DNA of 64,000 nucleotides from Neoarius graeffei (Eukaryota; Chordata; Actinopteri; Siluriformes; Ariidae). Positions 55,863-64,000 of the stretch are shown here, in pieces. A model generated the notes under the pieces. The model did not search any database. It was not told the DNA's origin and worked only from the letters and a program-made list of their open reading frames with translations. The translations under genes and the position numbers were made by a program. The stretch is from the NCBI RefSeq assembly GCF_027579695.1, contig NC_083583.1, forward strand, positions 22,520,099 through 22,584,098. The letters are read 5' to 3'. The number at the start of each line of letters is the position of its first letter. The stretch's first letter is position 1.

Positions 55863-55904
55863 AAGTCGACGGGCAATTTTCTGCAACGATGGGCTTCCAA
55901 ATTC

Positions 55905-56290
55905 CCATTCGGGGATCCTTCAGAGCATGCTGTGCGTGTGCTTGGAACTCGGTCATTATGGGAAACACCTGATGCTGATTTGAGCACAATCAGTACGTGC
56001 ATATAAGGACGCCGTTTTCACAGAGTTTTTGTGAAGTATTCGGTCAGGTATGCGGAAGTAGACGGATCTAAGCGCAAGAAGTGTGTTTATTAGCGGGCGT
56101 GATCTTTACAAAAACGAAACTGAAAGCAGAGTCATAAACATGGCTACAAACCAACGTGACAGTGATAATACTTCACAAAGCCTCTGTGTCCTTACATGCA
56201 CGTGCTAATTGTGCTCAAATCAGCATCAGGTGTTTCCCATAATGACCGAGTCCCAAACGTGCACACAACGCGCTCTGAAGGATCCCTGAC
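55905..56290. repeat. Inverted repeat inside the Tc1 foldback
   Basis: GGGATCCTTCAGAGC at 55905 is mirrored near 56275; ACACCTGATGCTGATTTGAG mirrors CTCAAATCAGCATCAGGTGT; the centre near 56105 contains GCGGGCGTGATCTTTAC. Arms of about 130 bp. Family not recognised. Confidence 0.75.
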
Positions 56291-56398
56291 TGTAAATGCA
56301 CTTTTTAAGTCAGGGTGAAAGTGGCTCTGAAGAGCTGCTGTGTTACTCATGTTCACATCACTGGATATGAATGAGCACCTTGCTTCAGTTCTGAAATT

Positions 56399-56775
56399 CA
56401 TCTCATCTCATCTCATCTCATTATCTCTAGCCGCTTTATCCTGTTCTACAGGGTCGCAGGAGCCTATCCCAGCTGACTACGGGTGAAAGGCGGGGTACAC
56501 CCTGGACAAGTCGCCAGGTCATCACAGGGCTGACACATAGACACAGACAACCATTCACACTCACATTCACACCTACGGTCAATTTAGAGTCACCAGTTAA
56601 CCTAACCTGCATGTCTTTGGACTGTGGGGGAAACCGGAGCACCCGGAGAAAACCCACGCGGACACGGGGAGAACATGCAAACTCCACACAGAAAGGCCCT
56701 CGCCAGCCACGGGGCTCGAACCCGGACCTTCTTGATGTGAGGCGACAGCGCTAACCACTACACTACCGTGCCGCC
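56399..56775 (-). repeat. V-SINE (Mermaid/DANA-like)
   Basis: Minus copy with a small deletion in the tail. Flanked by CAGTTCTGAAATT at 56386-56398 and 56776-56788. Inside the Tc1 foldback. Confidence 0.92.
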
Positions 56776-57915
56776 CAGTTCTGAAATTATCATTATTAAT
56801 TTTTTGAATACTTACCTTTGTGTAAATGAAGTGAGCATACTATAGTGTTTTTGACCTTTCCATTTGACACAGAGTCCCGCTGAATGTTTTTCCCCCTCGT
56901 TTTTCCCGTGACGTTGAGAAATCTCTCTAGATTTCTCCCCCCCCGATGATTAATTACTTTTGGTAAATTAAAAAAAACTGATGTCTTTGTTTCGTTCAAA
57001 AACACTGCAAAATTTTCACATACCGATCAACAACAACTAACTCGTCTGAATGAAGCACTACAAGCATGCCCGCTGTCATGGCGGCGTAGTTACCGTTGCT
57101 ATGGGGTCACGTGATGGTGCAAAGCCTCTATGAGAGAAAATTATGATGAAATAAAAAACAACCTCACCTGAGACGTGTGCGCCAAGATTGCCAAGATTGC
57201 ACCAAAGGGCCCCAAATTTGCGTTAATATTTCAAATTTTCCTGGAGAAGCATGCCCCCGGACCCCCCTAGATTCCGTATCAGGTGCCCCTGCTGACACCC
57301 TTCTCTCAATTTCTAGATAATACCCCGACACGAAGGCTAGCTCATATGGTCCAATCCCACAGAAAAGCTACTGTAGCACAAACTGCTGAAAAAAAGTTAA
57401 TGCTGGCTAAAACATAAAGGTGTCAGCAGTTTGTTGCCAGTTCTCTGGTTGTCCTTCCTTGGACCACTCTTGGTACGGTAGGTACTAACCACTGCATACT
57501 GTGAACACCCCACAAGATGTGCCATTTTGGAGATGCTCAGACCCAATCATCTAACCATCAAGGTTTGGCTCTTGTCAAAGTCGCTCAGATCCTTACACTT
57601 GCCCATTTTTCCTGCTTCCAACACATCAACTTCAAGAACTGATTGTTCTCTTGCTGCCTAATATATCCCACCCCTTGACAGGTGCCACTGTAATGAGATC
57701 ATCAATGTTATTCACGTCACCTGTCAGTGGTTTTAATGTTATGGCTGATCGGTGTATGTGGAGCATCCACTGTCCAAGCCCCTGCGTAAGATGTTACTGT
57801 AGAAATGATAAGGTATTAAAACGAGTGGTGGTTTGCCTTGCAGCCGGAACTACTCTCGGAGCTGTTTCAGAAAATTAATCAACACCTCCTGACCAATCAA
57901 GAAACAAAAATTTGT

Positions 57916-58292
57916 CATCTCATCTCATCATCTCTAGCCGCTTTATCCTGTTCTACAGGGTCGCAGGCAAGCTGGAGCCTATCCCAGCTGACTACGGGCG
58001 AGAGGCGGGGTACACCCTGGACAAGTCGCCAGGTCATCACAGGGCTGACACATAGACACAGACAACCATTCACACTCACATTCACACCTACGGTCAATTT
58101 AGAGTCACCAGTTAACCTAACCTGCATGTCTTTGGACTGTGGGGGAAACCGGAGCACCCGGAGGAAACCCACGCGGACACGGGGAGAACATGCAAACTCC
58201 GCACAGAAAGGCCCTTGCCGGCTGCGGGGCTCGAACCCGGACCTTCTTGCTGTGAGGCGACAGCGCTAACCACTACACCACCGTGCCACCCC
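57916..58292 (-). repeat. V-SINE (Mermaid/DANA-like)
   Basis: Full-length minus copy flanked by ACAAAAATTTGT at 57904-57915 and 58293-58304. Confidence 0.92.
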
Positions 58293-58304
58293 ACAAAAAT
58301 TTGT

Positions 58305-58981
58305 ATTAAAAAAAAAATGTTGCATAATAATTACTGAAAACACCACCAAAGATAACATGTCGCTTTGCTGTAAACGCCACAAAACATTTGTGTATCTTAC
58401 TGTCTGGAAAACATGGTAGTTGTGTATTATTACAGAATTGATCATTTTTATTATTAGGATACAGTCATGGACTCATTCAATGAGGAAAATAACGAATGAA
58501 AGAGGTGCGTTAGAGAGAGACTGCTTAAAAAGTTTAAGCATTAGGAATAAGACTTAAGGAATCTGACCCATAACATTAGAAGTCGAGTGCAGCAATACCA
58601 GCTATAACATCCACACGCACAGTATTACACAAATCAGGATGAGATTATTAACCATTCGTTATGTCCTTCAGTAAAAACTCATCTCATACCTTGTGATGGC
58701 TTTAGCAACACTCCAAAACATCCAACCCCACAACCCTCTCCTAAACTTCCTGCTTGAACTGATGTGTATCTCTGAAGAATTTGATCAGAACATTTAAGAG
58801 CCAGCTTTAAGAGAGAAAAACCAGGAAAGAAAAAAAAAGTGAAAGAGAAAAGGAGGAGAAAGGGAAGCGTTCTGTCTCTTGCTGTACCAGTCTCTCCGGG
58901 TACAGGAAGGCTGAATGCCCCAACACAATCCACCATTCATCCTCCTTCACTGTCTCTCAAACTGTTTTCTCTCCCTCCCTC

Positions 58982-59039
<58 letters not shown>

Positions 59040-59143
59040 CTACCCTTCATGACCCTATCTGACAGTGACACAAACCACTGAGTCCACTATGTTTTCTCAG
59101 CATTTATAATTTTTTAATGACCAACTATGAATTACTGATTTGT
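58305..59143. other. No gene seen
   Basis: Contains only the (CA)n run at 58986 and AG-rich sequence near 58820-58860. No exon found. Confidence 0.45.
58986..59038. repeat. (CA)n microsatellite
   Basis: Uninterrupted CA dinucleotides, about 26 units, following a CT-rich run. Confidence 0.97.
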
Positions 59144-59155
59144 GATTCTTTAATA

Positions 59156-59526
59156 GGGCGGCACAGTGGTGTAGTGATTAGCGCTGTCGCCTCACAGCAA
59201 GAAGGTCCTGGGTTCGAGCCCCGGGGCCGGCGAGGGCCTTTCTGTGCGGAGTTTGCATGTTCTCCCCGTGTCCGCGTGGGTTTCCTCCGGGTGCTCCGGT
59301 TTCCCCCACAGTCCAAAGACATGCAGGTTAGGTTAACTGGTGACTCTAAATTAACCGTAGGTGTGAATGTGAGTGTGAATGGTTGTCTGTGTCTATGTGT
59401 CAGCCCTGTGATGACCTGGCGACTTGTCCAGGGTGTACCCCGCCTTTCGCCCGTAGTCAGCTGGGATAGGCTCCAGCTTGCCTGCGACCCTGTAGAAGGA
59501 TAAAGCGGCTAGAGATAATGAGATGA
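59156..59526 (+). repeat. V-SINE (Mermaid/DANA-like)
   Basis: Full-length + copy flanked by GATTCTTTAATA at 59144-59155 and 59527-59538. Confidence 0.92.
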
Positions 59527-59855
59527 GATTCTTTAATATTTTTGTGTCGTTCCTGACAGGGGCCTATGTACAAACTACATAAGTTGTATAATGATGTCAT
59601 GACTTGTATTGCTATGTATTATTTAACTAACACGCTATCATCCCTCCCCCCCAGTTAACAGAACTATTTGAATCTATCAAGTGCACAAAAAAAAAAAAAA
59701 GACTTGAGAATGAGAACAGACAGAAGATGCACGTGGAGGGGTGGGGAAAAAAAGGTTTTAAAAAGTATTTGGTCTCACTTGCTCATTCCTGATGAGGCAG
59801 AATGCTCTAAAGTCAGCCATCTCCTGAATCCTGAGTCACTGAGATCCCTGAAAGT

Positions 59856-60048
59856 CTCATCTCATCTCATTATCTGTAGCCGCTTTATCCTGTTCTACAG
59901 GGTCGCAGGCGAGCTGGAGCCTATCCCAGCTGACTACGGGCGAAAGGCGGGGTACACCCTGGACAAGTCGCCAGGTCATCACAGGGCTGACACATAGACA
60001 CAGACAACCATTCACACTCACATTCACACCTACGGTCAATTTAGAGTC
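59856..60048 (-). repeat. V-SINE, 5'-truncated
   Basis: Only the tail half is present: it starts at the GATAAAGCGGCTACAG end and stops at CTCTAAATTGACCG. The head and core are missing, yet the duplication ATCCCTGAAAGT flanks it (59844-59855, 60049-60060). Hence it was truncated at insertion, as in LINE-driven reverse transcription. Confidence 0.92.
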
Positions 60049-60062
60049 ATCCCTGAAAGTAT

Positions 60063-60800
60063 CATTTATTATTCTATCCACATTCACTGGATATGAGCAA
60101 TCGTGTGCTCTGATTGGCTACTCTACTACTAGGCTATCAGCTCATATACCATGAGTAGAGAAAAACAAAACGGCAGAGTGTGCTGCTGAACAAACCGAGG
60201 ATGAAATAAAAACTCTACTTGAAAACAAAACCCCAACAAATACAAAAAAAAGGAAACAAAATATGGAATGGAAGTATTTGATGGTAAGAACACATCTTTT
60301 TTATTTTTCAAGAATGATTATAGCATTTTTCACAAACTGTTCCTGTCATTTCGTCGGTTTGTTTACATTCTAAGTGGAAATTATTTTGTTGGACGTTTTG
60401 TATAAAGTTTTTATTTATCGAATTTGCAAAAAATAAAAATGCTCCGTTTCTTAAAATGCAGTCAATGTGGATAGAATAAAACAGTTATTCTGGGGGCGTC
60501 GTGGCTCAGGTGGATAAGGCGCCACACCATAAATCCGGGGACCCGGGTTCGATTCCGGCCTGAGGTCATTTCCCGATCCCTCACTGTCTCTCTCTCTCCC
60601 GCTCATTTCCTGTCTCTACACTGTCCTATCCAATAATAAAGGTGAAAAAAGCCCCAAAAAATATCTTTAAAAAAAACAAAAAACAAAAAAAACACAGTTA
60701 TTCCACTCAATCTCGTCGTACATGAGCTGGTAGCCGACTCGATTTCGTGGAATAACTGATATAGTATGGGTCAACAAACAAATGTGCATGTTATATAAGC
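60063..60800. repeat. Dispersed repeat, copy 2 (relative at 22330)
   Basis: ATTCTATCCACATTCACTGG at the left is answered by TCAATGTGGATAGAAT near 60465, suggesting inverted ends. Shares GATTGGCTACT, TATCAGCTCATATA and GGTTTGTTTACATTCTAA with 22330-22800. The tRNA-derived SINE at 60491 interrupts its right part. Confidence 0.6.
60491..60693 (+). repeat. tRNA-derived SINE (GGCGTCGTGGCTC family), copy 2
   Basis: A box GTGGCTCAGGTGG, B box GGTTCGATTCC, body CCCGATCCCTCACTGTCTC, A-rich end. Flanked by ACAGTTATTC at 60481-60490 and 60694-60703. Sister of 13555-13733. Confidence 0.88.
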
Positions 60801-61159
60801 TGTTGCTAGAAGACGCCCGATTGGTGGAGGAATAATCAAAGTCACTACACTAGCACTGTTGTGAGCTCATCACTGTGTGTGTGTGTTGGGGGGGTTGATG
60901 TGTCATTGTACTCCGATTCGCCAATCTTGTCACTGTGTATTTTGTCTCACACACACACACGCACTGAATACAGAGATAAGTGAATATGGCAGGCTGCTGT
61001 TCGCTCTTTGTGTGTTGGCTCTCTCACTGCAACACACTGATCCATTCCTGCGAAGTATTCGTTCACATTAGATTAACCTCAATACTAGCAGCGTCTCTGC
61101 ACTACTCACCCAGAACAGGAACTCAATGTATATATGTATGTGTATATATATATATAAAA

Positions 61160-64000
61160 AAAAATTTCCTTCTCACCCCCAGCGGGGGGGTGGTATCCAT
61201 GTCATCCTCAAGCTCGGGTCCTTTACCAGAGGCCTGGGAGTTTGAGGGTTCTGCGCAGTATCTTCGATGCTCCTAGTACTGCACTCTTCTGGACTGAGGC
61301 TTCAGATGTTGTTCCTGGGATTTGCTGGAGCCACTCTCCCAGTTTGGGGGTTACTGCCCCAAGTGCCCCCACTACCACGGGGACCACGCAACCCTTGACC
61401 TTCCACATCCGTTCCAGCTGCTCTTTCAACCCTTGATACTTCTCAAGTTTCTCATGTTCCTTCTTCCTGATGTTGGCGTCAGCTGGGATCGCCACATCTA
61501 TCACCACCACCCTCTTCTGCTCTTTGTCCACCACCACTATGTCCGGTTGGTTAGCCAGGATCTGCTTGTCAGTCTGGAAGCTGAAGTCCCACAGAACCTT
61601 GGCCCTGTTGTTCTCAGCCACCTTCTGTGGTATGGCCCATTGGGACTTGGGTACTTCTATTCCATACTGGTTGCAGATGTTCCTGTATACTATCCCAGCC
61701 ACTTGGTTGTGCCTCTCCATGTACGCTGATCCAGCTAGCATCTTACACCCTGCTACTATGTGCTGGACTGTTTCAGGGGCTTCTTTGCACAGTCTGCATC
61801 TTGGGTCTGATCTACTCTGGTAGATCCTGGCCTCTATGGCTCTTGTGCTTATGGCCTGTTCTTGTGCTGCCATGATTAGTGCCTCTGTGCTGTCTGTCAG
61901 TCCTGCATTATCCAGCCACTGGTAGGATTTCTTGATATCAGCCACTTCCTCTATCTGACGGTGGTACATGCCATGTAGGGATTTGTCCCTGCAGGTTGTC
62001 TGTTCCTCCTCCTCCTCTGCGCTCTCATCAGGGTTCTGCTGCCTGAGACATTCACTTAGCAGTTCATCCTTTGGGGCCATCTTTCTGATGTATTCTCGGA
62101 TTTTCGATGTTTCATCCTGGACCGTGGTCTTGACGCTCACTAGCCCTCGGCCTCCCTCTTTCCGCTTAGTGTATAGTCTCTGGGTGCTGGACTTGGGGTG
62201 GAACCCTCCATGCATGGTGAGGAGCTTTCTAGTCTTGATATCTGTGGCTTCTATCTCCTCCTTTGGCCAGTTTATGATACCAGCGGGGTATCTGATGACT
62301 GGTAGTGCGTACATGTTGATGGCTCGGACCTTGTTCTTACCATTCAGCTGACTTTTCAGGACCTGCCTTACTCTCTGGAGGTATTTGGCTGTGGTTGACT
62401 TCCTTGTGGCCTCTTAATGGTTTCCATTAGCCTGTGGAATGCCAAGGTACTTGTAGCTGTCTTGGATATCACCTATGTTGCCCTCTGGTAGGTCAATCCC
62501 CTCAGTCCGGATCATCTTGCCTCTCTTTGAGACCATCCGGCCACACTTGTCCAATCCGAATGACATCCCTATGTCATCGCTGTAGATCCGGGTGGTGTGG
62601 ATCAGCGAGTCTATTTCTCTTTCGTTCCTGGCATACAGCTTGATGTCATCCATGTAGAGCAGGTGGCTGATTGTTGCCCCACTACGGAATCGGTACCCGT
62701 AGCCGCTCTTCGTGATGATCCGACTGAGGGGGTTCAGGCCTATGCAGAACAGCAGTGGTGATAGCGCATCTCCTTGGTATATGCCGCACTTGATGTTGAC
62801 TTGGGCAATGGGTTTTGAGTTGGCCTCTAGGGTTGTCTTCCACATTTCCATTGAGTTCTGGATGAAGGTCCTTAGGTTCCTGTTGATCTTATACAGTTCC
62901 AGACATTCCAGTATCCATGTGTGTGGCATTGAGTCGTAGGCTTTCTTGTAGTCAATCCAGGCAGTGCACAGGTTGGTCTGTCTCTTCTTACAGTCTCGGG
63001 CGACTGTTCTATCGACCAGTAGCTGGTGCTCGGCTCCTCTGGTGTTACTGCCAATCCCTTTCTGTGCCTCACTCATGTATTGAGCCACATGCTTACTCAT
63101 TTTTGCCGCAATGATGCCTGACAGGGCCTTCCATGTTGTGCAGAGACAGGTAATTGGCCGGTAGTTGGATGGGATGGGCCCCTTCTGGGGGTCCTTCATG
63201 ATTAGGACTGTCCTGCCTTGGGTTAGCCATTCTGGGTGGGTCTCATCCCTCAGCAGCTGGTTCATCTGTGCTGCTAGGCGTTCATGGAGTGCAGTTAGCT
63301 TCTTCAGCCAGTACGTATGGATCATATCGGGGCCTGGTGCTGTCCAGCTCTTCATCTTGGACACTCTTTCTTGGACGTCTGCCATTGAGATGGTTACTGG
63401 TTCTTGTTCTGGGAGGTTGCTGTGGTCAGCTCTTAGGTCCACTAACCATTGGGCATCGGTGTTGTGTGATGCCTTTCTTTCCCATATGTCTTTCCAGTAT
63501 TTTTCCACCTCAGCTCTTGGTGGGTCTGACCGGTTGTTGTTCCCCTGCCACTGAGAGTACACCTTGGCTGGTTCAGTGGAGAACAGCTTGTTTATTCTCC
63601 TGGCCTCTCCCTCCTTGGTGTATCTCTTCAACCGGGTGGCCAGAGCTGTTAGTCGCTGTTTGGCAGTTTCGAGTGCCTCTGGTATGGAGAGTGAGTTGTA
63701 CTTCCTGGGTGCCCCTTTATTCACCATGTTCCCTTTCTGTAGTTCAGCTAGCTGGCTAACTTCTCTCCGTGCTGCCTTTATCTTGGCCTCTAATCGTCTC
63801 TTCCACGGTGGATACTGTTTGTTATGTCCCGAGCCCACCTTGTGTCCAAGCATCTCCATGATTACTGTTGCTGTACTGTGTATCAGCTTGTTGGTCTCAG
63901 TGATGGTTCTTGTGGAGATTGTCTTCAGAGCAGCATTCACATCAACTAGTAGATCTTCTGAAGGTACTTGGCAACTCAGCTTCGGTATTCGTCGGGGGCT
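61160..64000 (-). mobile_element. Rex6/Dong-type LINE, cut by window edge
   Basis: Minus-strand non-LTR retrotransposon with a reverse transcriptase and a C-terminal restriction-like endonuclease, the layout of the R4/Dong group, which includes fish Rex6. The 3' end lies near a TATATA/poly-A run at 61140-61160. The 5' end is beyond the window. Its reading frame is open to the edge of the window. Confidence 0.88.
61223..64000 (-). pseudogene. Rex6/Dong reverse transcriptase-endonuclease, one stop
   Basis: From the window edge the frame is open to a TAA at 62414-62416, then continues in the same frame to the stop at 61223: about 925 codons with one interruption. Reverse-transcriptase motifs: SWTAPGPDMIHTYW, GPIPSNYRPITCL, AWIDYKKAYDSMPHTW, GIYQGDALSPLLFCIGLNPL, and LLYMDDIKLYA with the catalytic YMDD. 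Further on are a CCHC knuckle CRLCKEAPETVQHIVAGC and the nuclease QPDIVVVDKEQKRVVVIDVA with the PD...D arrangement. After insertion of new copies by target-primed reverse transcription such proteins act in cis. The TAA lies after QANGNH and before EATRKSTTA. Apart from this stop the copy looks young. Confidence 0.88.

Larger units (their letters stand above)
55444..57754. mobile_element. Head-to-head Tc1 foldback with foreign middle
   Basis: Both ends carry CACCGATCAGCCATAACATT (inverted at the right) with TA flanks at 55442-55443 and 57755-57756. Each end continues into the same 5' part of a Tc1 transposase, on the + strand from 55593 (MGKRKDLSDFDKGQTV) and on the minus strand from 57610. 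The middle 1.5 kb is unrelated: a palindrome (55905-56290), a V-SINE and AT-rich DNA. The homologous position in the 12.4-kb repeat copy is unoccupied. Confidence 0.8.

Noticed and set aside
61322..62351. Plus-strand frames opposite the Rex6/Dong LINE
   Set aside because: They are antisense shadows of the reverse transcriptase-endonuclease frame and have no domains.

Overview
The window is vertebrate nuclear DNA, almost certainly from a teleost fish. It has GT-AG introns, a fish-type non-visual opsin, striatin, and a dense mixture of V-SINEs, Tc1, hAT, Harbinger and piggyBac-like elements, Penelope, L2 and Rex6/Dong LINEs. Abundant Mermaid/DANA-type V-SINEs together with Tc1-like copies suggest an otophysan, perhaps a catfish. 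That placement is inference from remembered repeat families, not a database match.

Two host genes are visible. At the left edge, on the + strand, are the last two coding exons of an opsin of the neuropsin-related non-visual group (1765-1988 and 2130-2624); its earlier exons lie to the left of the window. On the - strand, fourteen exons of striatin (strn) run from 50950 down to the stop codon at 21780. They correspond to exons 5-18 of the 18-exon vertebrate gene and encode the C-terminal ~629 residues, including the whole WD40 domain. Exons 1-4, with the coiled coil, were not found and should lie to the right of the window or hidden in its right part. The genes end towards each other (convergent), about 19 kb apart.

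Everything else is intron or intergenic DNA shaped by transposons. From left to right: a V-SINE-bearing hAT-like MITE sitting exactly between two direct repeats (3.2-4.9 kb); a 1.75-kb inverted repeat (5.2-6.95 kb); a Tc1 remnant carrying a hAT MITE (9.3-11.0 kb); a multi-level nest (12.1-15.1 kb); two TTAA-flanked foldbacks (15.1 and 19.6 kb); hAT, Harbinger and piggyBac-like elements in one striatin intron (22.9-27.7 kb); a 45-51 bp minisatellite split by a Tc1 element (30.4-33.2 kb); an L2 LINE (34.3-35.7 kb); tandem-repeat-carrying elements at 36.9, 42.2 and 48.1 kb; a nest with a Penelope fragment (41.75-44.1 kb); a Tc1 with frameshifts (46.1-47.7 kb); an ~815-nt polypyrimidine intron (49.5-50.3 kb); a Tc1 flanked by direct duplications (51.8-53.8 kb); a head-to-head Tc1 foldback (55.4-57.75 kb); and, at the right edge, a Rex6/Dong-type LINE whose reading frame is broken by one visible stop codon.

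The most unusual observations are two unrelated DNA transposons that each sit exactly between ~200-bp direct repeats instead of normal target-site duplications, several insertions whose empty site is preserved in a second copy within the same window, and one degenerate minisatellite spread over two striatin introns. I saw no new enzymatic or defence-type gene system.
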